7,424 nucleotides of DNA from an uncultured Actinomycetes bacterium (GTDB taxonomy: Bacteria; Actinomycetota; Actinomycetes; Nanopelagicales; Nanopelagicaceae), in contig CAIUSQ010000133.1 in assembly GCA_903901905.1 (NCBI GenBank), forward strand, positions 1-7,424, written 5' to 3'. A model generated the notes under the pieces. That model saw only the letters and a list, made by a program, of their open reading frames with translations. It ran no database searches and was not told the DNA's origin. Both the position numbers and the translations under genes were made by a program. Shown here in pieces: positions 1 through 6,001 of the stretch (position 1 is the stretch's first letter; every line of letters starts with the position of its first letter).

Positions 1-141
1 GCAGCAAAAATTGAAGTCAATGTTAAGTATGTTGGCTTTGATATTCCTAAAGATTTCGTAATTGGTTATGGCCTTGATTTTGATGAAAAGTATCGCAACC
101 TTCCCTTTATCGGTGTGCTTGCCAAGCACATGTACGAGTAA
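1..141 (+). CDS. hpt: Hypoxanthine phosphoribosyltransferase, C-terminal end (5' truncated by window)
   Basis: This is the last 46 codons of a gene that begins before the window; it reads in frame from base 1 to a TAA at 139-141. The visible residues include VKYVGFDIP, then [19 protein letters not shown]. This is the conserved C-terminal signature of bacterial hypoxanthine(-guanine) phosphoribosyltransferases, where the FDIP and GYGLD strands flank the purine-binding end of the active site. The family is cytoplasmic and salvages hypoxanthine (and often guanine) to the nucleotide with PRPP. Only the C-terminus is visible, so the PRPP-binding motif cannot be checked. The position just upstream of ftsH is the normal actinobacterial arrangement (often after tilS). 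The gap to ftsH is 25 nt, which suggests co-transcription. Confidence 0.93.
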   Translation, partial: AAKIEVNVKYVGFDIPKDFVIGYGLDFDEKYRNLPFIGVLAKHMYE

Positions 142-166
142 TTTGTAGAAACGAGAATAAGAACCC

Positions 167-2242
167 ATGTCACAAGTGCAAAAGCCCAAGAAGCAGATCA
201 AGAAAAGTTTTACCAGCAAGCAATCGGAGAAAACTTCTGTTAAGAAACCAAACAAGAAGCCGACAACGCGTACTGGGAAAATTTTTCGAGGTCCACTATT
301 TTGGATAATTATTGCAATTTTTGCTGTGACAGGATTGGGACAAATCTCATCTGCTGGAAATAAGTACACACAGATTGAAACATCGCAGGCGATCGACGCG
401 ATCTCGAAAACTCAGGTTCTCTCTGCAGAGATAGTTGATAGACAACAAAAGATCCGATTAATTTTGACACCAGGCAACCGAATAAACGGCTCAGAAAAAG
501 TTGAAGCGTTTTATGTCGCCCGGCAAGAACCAACGATTATTGATGCACTAACTGGAAACCCTCCTCCCAAAGGTTGGAACGTCAAAGTTCCTTCGCAATC
601 CATATTTGTTTCATTCTTGTTTTCTGTTCTGCCGTTTTTACTGATTGGATTCTTATTCTTCTGGATGATGAGCCAGGCTCAAGGTGGAAATAAAGTTTTC
701 CAATTTGGAAAATCAAGAGCAAAACTTCAAAATAATGATGTTCCAAAAACAACTTTCAAAGATGTAGCAGGTGCAGACGAAGCACTTGCAGAGTTAGATG
801 AGATTAAGGATTTTCTTGCAAAGCCAGAGAAGTACGCACCTTTAGGTGCAAAAATTCCTAAGGGTGTATTACTTTTCGGCCCACCAGGAACGGGTAAGAC
901 TTTATTAGCTCGCGCTGTTGCTGGCGAGGCGGGTGTACCTTTCTATTCGATTTCTGGTTCAGATTTCGTAGAAATGTTTGTAGGCGTTGGAGCCGCGCGA
1001 GTTCGCGACCTCTTTAATCAGGCAAAAGAGAATGCACCTGCGATTGTCTTCATCGATGAAATTGATGCAGTTGGACGCCAGCGCGGTGCAGGTATGGGTG
1101 GCGGTCACGACGAACGCGAACAGACTCTTAACCAGTTACTTGTAGAGATGGATGGATTCGAAGAGAACTCAAAAGTTATTTTGATCGCTGCAACAAACCG
1201 TCCCGATGTTTTAGATCCAGCGCTACTTCGACCAGGTCGTTTCGATCGCCAAATTGCAGTAGACCGTCCAGATCTAAAGGGACGTGAAGCAATTTTGAAG
1301 ATTCATTCAAAAGGTAAGCCGATTAACTCATCAGTGAAGTTAGTTGACTATGCCAGACGTACACCTGGCTTTACAGGTGCCGATCTTGCAAGTGTTGTCA
1401 ATGAAGCGGCACTTTTATCTGCACGTGAAAATAAAGCAGATATTGGCAACCTAGAACTTGATGAAGCTATAGATCGAGTAATGGCCGGTCCACAGAGAAA
1501 ATCTCGTTTGATGAGTGACGAAGAGCGTCGAGTCACCGCCTATCACGAAGCAGGACATGCACTTGTTGCATACGCTTTGCCTCACACAGATCCAGTCCAC
1601 AAAGTCACAATTATGCCTCGTGGCCGCGCATTGGGTTACACAATGGTTTTACCAGATGAAGATAAATACTCCACAACTCGAAATCAGCTATTGGATCAAT
1701 TGGCTTACTCTCTTGGCGGCCGTGCTGCCGAAGAGTTAATTTTTCATGATCCATCAACTGGCGCATCAAATGACATTGAAAAAGCCACCTCACTTGCACG
1801 GGCAATGGTTACTCAATATGGAATGACATCAGCGATTGGGGCAATCAAATTGGGCGGCGGAAGTAGTGAACCATTTATGGGTCGCGACTACGGTCACCAA
1901 CGTGATTACAGTGAAAACATTGCAGGTATTGTCGATCGTGAAATTCGAACTTTGATTGAAACTGCTCACCAAGAAGCTTTCGATATTTTAGTTGCTAATC
2001 GTAAGATTCTTGACGAGATGGTAATTGAACTACTTGAAAAAGAGACTCTAAATAAAGATGAGATTGCAGTTATTTTCAAGAAAGTAAAGAAAGTGACAGC
2101 AAGAGTTGCCTGGACTGGCTCTGCAACACGTATCCCATCCTCTCAGCCTCCTGTTGATGTGCCGGAGCGAATTGCAGTAGAACCTGTTGCAGATACTAAA
2201 AAACCAACAAGACGTAAAAAGGCAGTAAGTGACGATAAATAA
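167..2242 (+). CDS. ftsH: ATP-dependent membrane zinc metalloprotease FtsH
   Basis: FtsH is a hexameric AAA+ protease anchored in the cytoplasmic membrane; it extracts and degrades misfolded membrane proteins and some soluble regulators. The 691 residues show the full family order. A basic cytoplasmic tail spans 1-43, the first membrane segment about 44-60, an extracytoplasmic domain about 63-144 and the second membrane segment about 146-168. The AAA+ module has Walker A GPPGTGKT (238-245), pore motif FVG (271-273), Walker B with D297-E298, and the second region of homology about 342-361 with arginine fingers R355 and R358. The peptidase domain has HEAGH (460-464), with D536 in the SNDIEKAT segment as the expected third zinc ligand. 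The C-terminal tail is variable and basic. The start at 167 has only a weak purine-rich leader; the only other in-frame start before the first membrane segment is GTG at 176. The 3' end overlaps folE by 14 nt. Length lies between E. coli (about 644) and mycobacterial (about 760) FtsH. Confidence 0.98.
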   Translation: MSQVQKPKKQIKKSFTSKQSEKTSVKKPNKKPTTRTGKIFRGPLFWIIIAIFAVTGLGQISSAGNKYTQIETSQAIDAISKTQVLSAEIVDRQQKIRLILTPGNRINGSEKVEAFYVARQEPTIIDALTGNPPPKGWNVKVPSQSIFVSFLFSVLPFLLIGFLFFWMMSQAQGGNKVFQFGKSRAKLQNNDVPKTTFKDVAGADEALAELDEIKDFLAKPEKYAPLGAKIPKGVLLFGPPGTGKTLLARAVAGEAGVPFYSISGSDFVEMFVGVGAARVRDLFNQAKENAPAIVFIDEIDAVGRQRGAGMGGGHDEREQTLNQLLVEMDGFEENSKVILIAATNRPDVLDPALLRPGRFDRQIAVDRPDLKGREAILKIHSKGKPINSSVKLVDYARRTPGFTGADLASVVNEAALLSARENKADIGNLELDEAIDRVMAGPQRKSRLMSDEERRVTAYHEAGHALVAYALPHTDPVHKVTIMPRGRALGYTMVLPDEDKYSTTRNQLLDQLAYSLGGRAAEELIFHDPSTGASNDIEKATSLARAMVTQYGMTSAIGAIKLGGGSSEPFMGRDYGHQRDYSENIAGIVDREIRTLIETAHQEAFDILVANRKILDEMVIELLEKETLNKDEIAVIFKKVKKVTARVAWTGSATRIPSSQPPVDVPERIAVEPVADTKKPTRRKKAVSDDK
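2216..2222 (+). promoter_or_regulatory. Ribosome binding site for folE inside ftsH
   Basis: AAAAAGG lies in the last ftsH codons, 6 nt before the GTG at 2229. An in-frame TAA (2226-2228) directly precedes that GTG, so folE cannot begin further upstream. This purine run therefore supports a GTG start, with translation coupled to ftsH termination. Confidence 0.6.
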
Positions 2243-2831
2243 ACTCACTGTTGCAGATGGCCGGGCTAAAGCGCCATACGATAAAGAACGTGCAGAAAAA
2301 GCTGTACGCGAACTCTTATTTGCTTTGGGTGAAGATCCCGATCGCGAGGGATTGAAGGAGACTCCTGCTCGCGTAGCACGTGCGATGGCAGAAAACTTCG
2401 AAGGTCTGTGGCAATCACCCCAAGATGTTTTAACAACAACTTTTGATATTGGTCATGAAGAGTTAGTAATTGTTAGGGATATAGAAGTGTTTTCCCACTG
2501 TGAACACCACTTAACGCCCTTTCACGGTGTTGCACATATCGGTTATATTCCTCGTGGGAAGATCACTGGACTTTCAAAGCTGGCACGTCTAGTTGATGTA
2601 TATGCAAAACGCCCGCAAGTTCAAGAGCGTTTAACCACACAGATTGCAGATGCCATGGTGGAGATTTTAAATCCACTCGGAGTCATCGTGATTATTGATT
2701 GTGAACACCTTTGTATGTCCATGCGAGGTGTAAAGAAATCTCAAGCACGTACAACCACATCAGCAGTGCGTGGAGCATTAAATAATGCAGCAACACGTTC
2801 AGAAGCAATCGCCTTAATCACTAGAGGCTAG
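2229..2831 (+). CDS. folE: GTP cyclohydrolase I (type IA, zinc dependent)
   Basis: This enzyme converts GTP to 7,8-dihydroneopterin triphosphate plus formate, the first step of the pterin branch of folate synthesis. The 200 residues match the cyclohydrolase I fold along their length. The N-terminal helix region has [17 protein letters not shown] and TPARVARAM. The zinc site is SHCEHH, with C91 and H94 as ligands, and the third ligand is C162 in [10 protein letters not shown]160 corresponds to the catalytic His179 of E. coli. [23 protein letters not shown] is the conserved active-site and substrate-binding segment. All three zinc cysteine/histidine positions are present, so it is the metal-dependent IA type. 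The start is GTG at 2229, directly after an in-frame TAA; no other usual start codon lies near the N-terminus. It overlaps ftsH by 14 nt and ends 4 nt before folP. Its normal product still needs a dephosphorylation step whose enzyme is not in this window. Confidence 0.97.
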   Translation: MTINKLTVADGRAKAPYDKERAEKAVRELLFALGEDPDREGLKETPARVARAMAENFEGLWQSPQDVLTTTFDIGHEELVIVRDIEVFSHCEHHLTPFHGVAHIGYIPRGKITGLSKLARLVDVYAKRPQVQERLTTQIADAMVEILNPLGVIVIIDCEHLCMSMRGVKKSQARTTTSAVRGALNNAATRSEAIALITRG

Positions 2832-2835
2832 CTTT

Positions 2836-3603
2836 ATGTTAGTGATGGGTATTTTAAATGTAACCCCTGACTCCTTTGCCGATGGTGGGAAACACAATGA
2901 TTTAAATGCAGCTGTATCACGGGGCTTAGAGATGATTGCAGAAGGCGTAGATGTTATCGATATCGGTGGAGAATCAACTAGGCCAGGTGCAGAACGAGTT
3001 AGTGAGCAAGAAGAATTAGATCGCACGATTCCTGTAATTGAAAACATTGCATCATACGCTGACAAAAAAAGTGTGAAGATAAGCATCGATACGATGCGGG
3101 CTAGCGTTGCAGAGGCAGCGATAAAAGCTGGGGCATCCATTATTAACGATGTGAGTGCAGGCCTGTCTGATAGTCAGATGCTCTCCACAGCTGCGCGATT
3201 AAAAGTCCCATATATTGCAATGCACTGGCGTGGACATTCCAAAGATATGAATTCCAAAGCTATCTATGAAGATGTTGTCTCTGAGACCATTTCGGAGCTA
3301 GAAGATCGAATTCAGGATGCGTTATCAAATGGAGTTACCAAAGAGAATTTAATTATCGATCCTGGTCTTGGTTTTGCAAAAGATTCAGAGCATAACTGGG
3401 CAATCATTGATGCAATTGATCGCTTTGTTGACATGGGTTATCCGGTTTTAGTTGGTGGTTCACGCAAAAGATTCTTAGGTGGAGATTCTCCTGATCAACG
3501 AGAAGAGGCCACAATTAATTTAACGAAGAAACTTAAAGGAACTGGTATTTGGGCCGTTAGAGTTCACTCTGTTAAGCCACACAAGGAGGCCTTGAGATCA
3601 TGA
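2836..3603 (+). CDS. folP: Dihydropteroate synthase
   Basis: FolP condenses 6-hydroxymethyl-7,8-dihydropterin pyrophosphate with p-aminobenzoate to give 7,8-dihydropteroate; it is the target of sulfonamides. The 255-residue TIM barrel shows MGILNVTPDSFADGG (4-18, with N8 as the metal ligand), GGESTRPGA (44-52), SIDT with D85, IND with N104, MHWR (129-132), IDPGLGFAK with D175, GGSRKRFLG with K211, and the terminal VRVH with R242 and H244. These are the counterparts of the E. coli residues N22, D96, N115, D185, K221, R255 and H257. MHWR and SRKRFLG resemble mycobacterial FolP1 as I recall it. I see no Phe-Gly insertion of the sul type. It is shorter than many homologues (about 270-285) because the N-terminal strand and the loop after SRKRFLG are trimmed. 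AGAGG at 2823-2827 sits 8 nt before the ATG. It overlaps folB by 4 nt (ATGA). Confidence 0.97.
   Translation: MLVMGILNVTPDSFADGGKHNDLNAAVSRGLEMIAEGVDVIDIGGESTRPGAERVSEQEELDRTIPVIENIASYADKKSVKISIDTMRASVAEAAIKAGASIINDVSAGLSDSQMLSTAARLKVPYIAMHWRGHSKDMNSKAIYEDVVSETISELEDRIQDALSNGVTKENLIIDPGLGFAKDSEHNWAIIDAIDRFVDMGYPVLVGGSRKRFLGGDSPDQREEATINLTKKLKGTGIWAVRVHSVKPHKEALRS
3583..3589 (+). promoter_or_regulatory. Strong Shine-Dalgarno sequence for folB
   Basis: AAGGAGG lies in the last folP codons, 10 nt before the folB ATG at 3600. It is the best match to the 16S rRNA 3' end that I see in the window. It fixes the folB start and suggests folB has its own ribosome loading as well as stop-start coupling with folP. 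Confidence 0.8.
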
Positions 3604-3962
3604 GTGATCAGATGATTCTTACCGGCATCCATGGGTATGGCCACCATGGTTTATTTGAATCTGAGCGATTAAATGGCCAAGACTTCTATGTAGATTTAAT
3701 CCTAGATGTGGATTTAGCACCGTCAGCACTTTCTGATGCAATTAATGACACAGTGAATTATGCAGAGATTACAGATTTAACGTATGAAGAGATTACGACA
3801 AATCCAGTCAACTTGATTGAAAAATTAGCATACAGAATTGCAGAACGAATTTTGAGAACTTACCTAAAAGTAAATACAGTAACCGTTACAGTTCATAAAC
3901 CTCAAGCACCTGTGGAAACTAATGTCAAAGATATTTCAGTAACTGTAAATAAATCACGATGA
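3600..3962 (+). CDS. folB: Dihydroneopterin aldolase
   Basis: FolB converts 7,8-dihydroneopterin to 6-hydroxymethyl-7,8-dihydropterin and glycolaldehyde, supplying the substrate for FolK, which is encoded next. The 120 residues match the usual family length of about 120. Landmarks are GIHGYGHHGLFESERLNGQDFYVD near the N-terminus, VNYAE (52-56), NLIEKLA (71-77) and VHKPQAPV (98-105). E22, Y54, E74 and K100 coincide in number and context with the active-site residues described for the Staphylococcus aureus enzyme, so it appears fully active. The start is fixed by the AAGGAGG at 3583-3589 and the ATGA overlap with the folP stop. The stop overlaps the folK start in the same way. Some members of the family also epimerise the substrate; the sequence alone does not tell. 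Confidence 0.96.
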   Translation: MSDQMILTGIHGYGHHGLFESERLNGQDFYVDLILDVDLAPSALSDAINDTVNYAEITDLTYEEITTNPVNLIEKLAYRIAERILRTYLKVNTVTVTVHKPQAPVETNVKDISVTVNKSR

Positions 3963-4408
3963 AAGCAGTCATCTCTCTGGGTTCAAACTTGGGAAATCTA
4001 AAAGATAATTTAGATACTGCCCTAGCTTTATTACGCGAGGCCACTAATGTTAAATCAGTTTCTTCCTATATAACTACAAAGCCAGTTGGCGGTCCTGTGC
4101 AACCAGATTATTTAAATGCGATTTGTATTGTTGACAGCGATCTTCCTGCAATGGATTTGTTATCAATGCTTCATGGAATAGAAAAAACCTTAGGCAGGCA
4201 GCGAATTCAACATTGGGGGCCTCGCACAATTGATTTAGATCTTATTCAATTCGGAGACTTAATCAGCAAAGCCGATGAGTTGGTACTTCCACATCCACGA
4301 GCCCATGAGCGTAGATTTGTTTTGCAACCCTGGTTTGAAATTGAGCCTGATGCAATCCTGCTAACCCACGGAGCGATAAAAGATCTTTTGGAGCAACTGC
4401 CGGCTTAG
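3959..4408 (+). CDS. folK: 6-hydroxymethyl-7,8-dihydropterin pyrophosphokinase
   Basis: FolK transfers pyrophosphate from ATP to 6-hydroxymethyl-7,8-dihydropterin, making the substrate of FolP. The 149 residues include ISLGSNLG (5-12), KPVGGPVQPDYLNA (pterin-binding region), E75 followed by GRQR (79-82), WGPRTIDLDLI with R89 and the two magnesium aspartates D92 and D94, and LPHPRAHERRFVLQP, which is the HPPK C-terminal signature. Length is typical of a stand-alone enzyme (about 150-160); there is no fusion to FolB or FolP. Its ATG overlaps the folB stop as ATGA, and no Shine-Dalgarno sequence is visible before it, so translation probably depends on coupling to folB. It is the last gene of the folate group; a 53-nt gap follows, the longest in the window. 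Confidence 0.97.
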   Translation: MKAVISLGSNLGNLKDNLDTALALLREATNVKSVSSYITTKPVGGPVQPDYLNAICIVDSDLPAMDLLSMLHGIEKTLGRQRIQHWGPRTIDLDLIQFGDLISKADELVLPHPRAHERRFVLQPWFEIEPDAILLTHGAIKDLLEQLPA

Positions 4409-4414
4409 CGCTAA
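4405..4414. repeat. Perfect 10-bp palindrome at the folK stop codon
   Basis: TTAGCGCTAA reads the same on both strands and spans the folK stop (4406-4408) and the first bases of the folK-panC gap. The symmetry does not extend further: the flanking pair is C on the left and A on the right. It has no loop and no T-tract, so it is not a terminator. It could be a small operator half or chance; no function is assigned. Confidence 0.4.
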
Positions 4415-4448
4415 ACTACATACATCTCGCCCGGTACCTGAAAGGACT

Positions 4449-4452
4449 GGAG
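4449..4452 (+). promoter_or_regulatory. Probable ribosome binding site for panC
   Basis: GGAG lies 9 nt before the ATG at 4462, a normal spacing. It favours ATG 4462 as the panC start even though this makes the protein short at its N-terminus. A second purine run, AAAGGA at 4441-4446, is 15 nt away and less suitable. Confidence 0.55.
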
Positions 4453-4461
4453 CCACTTCAC

Positions 4462-5214
4462 ATGAGCGTATTAGTCCCAACAATGGGTGCCTTACATAAA
4501 GGCCACCAAGCATTGATTAAGCGTGCTCGAACACTGGATAAAGAAGTAATCGTAAGCATCTTCATTAATCCACTTCAATTTGAAAATAAAGAAGAGATTG
4601 AAAAGTACCCACGTACGCCAGAACGTGACATTGAGATTGCAACTATTGCCGGTGCTACACAGGTTTGGTTTCCTGAATTTGAAGATCTCTACCCGCAAGG
4701 TTTTCAAACTCTTAGCTCAGGTCCATTGGGTTCGATATTTGAAGGGGCATCAAGACCAGGTCATTTCGATGGAGTGGTAACAGTTGTGGATCGCTTATTT
4801 GCTCTAACTAAGCCAAACAAAGCAGTTTTTGGGGAAAAGGATTTTCAACAACTTTCGATAATTAAATCCATGAAAAGTAAGGTTGAAATTATTGGTGTAC
4901 CAACAGTCCGTGAATTCGATGGGCTTGCAATGTCTTCACGAAACGTGCGCCTGAGTGCTGAGGGTCGAAATAGTGCACTAGTAGTCAATCGAGCTCTCTC
5001 TGCAGCAAGGTTAGCCCCAACAGTTGAGATAGCAATTGAGATATTAAATTCTACAATCTCAACAGAATCTGGATTTAAAAAAGACTATGCAACTGTAATT
5101 GACGAGGAAAATTTTTCAATAGCAACAGATTCAACTAAATCAAAAAGAATGATTATTGCTGGCTGGGTTGAAGGTGTCCGATTAATTGACAATATGGCGA
5201 TGGTAGGGAGATAA
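4462..5214 (+). CDS. panC: Pantothenate synthetase (pantoate--beta-alanine ligase)
   Basis: PanC joins pantoate and beta-alanine with ATP through a pantoyl-adenylate, the last step of pantothenate synthesis. It belongs to the HIGH-type nucleotidyl transferases. The 250 residues show LVPTMGALHKGH with H12 and H15 (HIGH-like), SIFINPLQF (32-40), YPRTPERD (49-56), FEGASRPGHFDGVVTVV (93-109), FGEKDFQQ (123-130) and AMSSRN (156-161, KMSKS-like), followed by a reduced C-terminal lobe. The catalytic lobe is complete in these motifs. The start is odd: homologues carry about 20-35 residues before the PTMG motif, but here there are five. The same frame stays open upstream from 4351 and could encode a helix of the expected kind, yet it has no ATG, GTG or TTG. 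GGAG at 4449-4452 supports the annotated ATG. The gene follows folK after a 53-nt gap and ends 2 nt before coaX; panD is not between them. Confidence 0.94.
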   Translation: MSVLVPTMGALHKGHQALIKRARTLDKEVIVSIFINPLQFENKEEIEKYPRTPERDIEIATIAGATQVWFPEFEDLYPQGFQTLSSGPLGSIFEGASRPGHFDGVVTVVDRLFALTKPNKAVFGEKDFQQLSIIKSMKSKVEIIGVPTVREFDGLAMSSRNVRLSAEGRNSALVVNRALSAARLAPTVEIAIEILNSTISTESGFKKDYATVIDEENFSIATDSTKSKRMIIAGWVEGVRLIDNMAMVGR

Positions 5215-5216
5215 AG

Positions 5217-5981
5217 ATGCTGTTGACTGTGGATGTGGGTAATACAAATACTGTTCTTGGTATTTTTGATAACAAAGAGTTGATTCGCTCGTGGCGTGTG
5301 AAAACTGATCCACGCAGTACAGCAGATGAACTTTGGCTGCAATTTCGAGCACTAATTGAGGATTACAATTTAACTGGTCTATCAATCTGCTCTACAGTTC
5401 CAGCTACTTTACGAGAGCTTCGAACTATGATTGCCGATTACTTTGTAGATGTTCCTGTAACTATTGTGGAACCTGGAACAAAGACTGGGGTTCCTCTTCT
5501 AGTTGATAATCCAAAAGAGATTGGTGCTGATCGGATTGTAAATACTCTGGCCGCGCATACAATTTTTGGTGGCCCAGCAATTGTTGTTGATTTCGGTACT
5601 TCAACAAATCTTGATGTTGTATCACCAAAAGGTGAGTTTCTAGGGGGTGCTCTTGCACCAGGTATTGAGATTTCTGTCGATGCACTTGCAGCTCGAGCAG
5701 CTCAACTTCGAAAGATCGAATTAGTAAAACCCAAAAATGTAATTGGAAAAAATACTGTGGAAGCCTTGCAATCTGGAACAATCTTTGGATTTGCTGGCCA
5801 AGTTGATGGATTAGTAGATCGGATTACAGCAGAGCTTGCTGATTTATATTCTCAAAAGCCAATAGTTATTGCTACAGGTGGCTTGGCACCCTTAATGGTG
5901 GGTGTTTCAGAAACAATCGAGCATCATGAGCCTGATTTAACGTTGATTGGACTTCGTCTAATTCATGAGCGAAATGCTTGA
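5217..5981 (+). CDS. coaX: Type III pantothenate kinase
   Basis: CoaX phosphorylates pantothenate to 4'-phosphopantothenate, the first step of coenzyme A synthesis, so it uses the product of panC just upstream. The 254 residues show the ASKHA-fold motifs of the type III family: TVDVGNTNT at the N-terminus with D6, DNPKEIGADR (97-106) with D105, VDFGTSTN (124-131) with D125, GGALAPGIEIS (143-153), GTIFGFAGQVDGLV (187-200) and ATGGLAP (219-225). The C-terminal LIGLRLIHERNA resembles the end of the mycobacterial protein, so it is full length. Type III kinases are known as monovalent-cation dependent and resistant to CoA feedback; this is family knowledge. AGGGAG at 5205-5210 lies 6 nt before the ATG, inside the panC end. 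The 2-nt gap implies tight coupling with panC. Confidence 0.97.
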   Translation: MLLTVDVGNTNTVLGIFDNKELIRSWRVKTDPRSTADELWLQFRALIEDYNLTGLSICSTVPATLRELRTMIADYFVDVPVTIVEPGTKTGVPLLVDNPKEIGADRIVNTLAAHTIFGGPAIVVDFGTSTNLDVVSPKGEFLGGALAPGIEISVDALAARAAQLRKIELVKPKNVIGKNTVEALQSGTIFGFAGQVDGLVDRITAELADLYSQKPIVIATGGLAPLMVGVSETIEHHEPDLTLIGLRLIHERNA

Positions 5982-5986
5982 GTCGG

Positions 5987-5992
5987 TAGACT
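5987..5992 (+). promoter_or_regulatory. Candidate -10 element for a leaderless lysS transcript
   Basis: TAGACT fits the actinobacterial -10 pattern TANNNT and ends 9 nt before the lysS ATG, so transcription would begin at or very near that ATG. No Shine-Dalgarno sequence lies before lysS, as expected for a leaderless mRNA. No convincing -35 hexamer is present at the usual distance, and a six-base degenerate match is weak evidence alone. Confidence 0.35.
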
Positions 5993-6001
5993 TAGCAACC
6001 T

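Noticed and set aside
142..166. Search for a promoter or terminator between hpt and ftsH
   Set aside because: The 25-nt gap has no hairpin with a T-tract; TAATTT at 139-144 matches TANNNT loosely but is 22 nt from the ATG and overlaps the hpt stop, so it is too weak to call.
1515..1739. Plus-strand out-of-frame open frame inside ftsH
   Set aside because: It overlaps the zinc-protease coding region in another frame and has no recognisable domain.
2814..3140. Open frame of 108 codons on the minus strand across the start of folP
   Set aside because: It is antisense to conserved folP motifs and its Ser/Ala-rich product has no family signature; there is no independent promoter or ribosome binding site evidence.
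2836..3603. Possible sulfonamide-resistant dihydropteroate synthase
   Set aside because: The motifs are those of an ordinary chromosomal FolP in its native operon; no sul-type insertion or mobile element is visible.
5589..5615. VDFGTSTN in CoaX instead of the common VDFGTATT-type motif
   Set aside because: The catalytic aspartate and FGT core are present, and actinobacterial CoaX proteins vary after this core, so it is not a sign of inactivity.
5461..5781. Open frame of 106 codons on the minus strand inside coaX
   Set aside because: It lies wholly antisense to a well-supported kinase gene; its product is Leu/Gln/His-rich with no recognisable motif, which looks like the mirror of codon bias.
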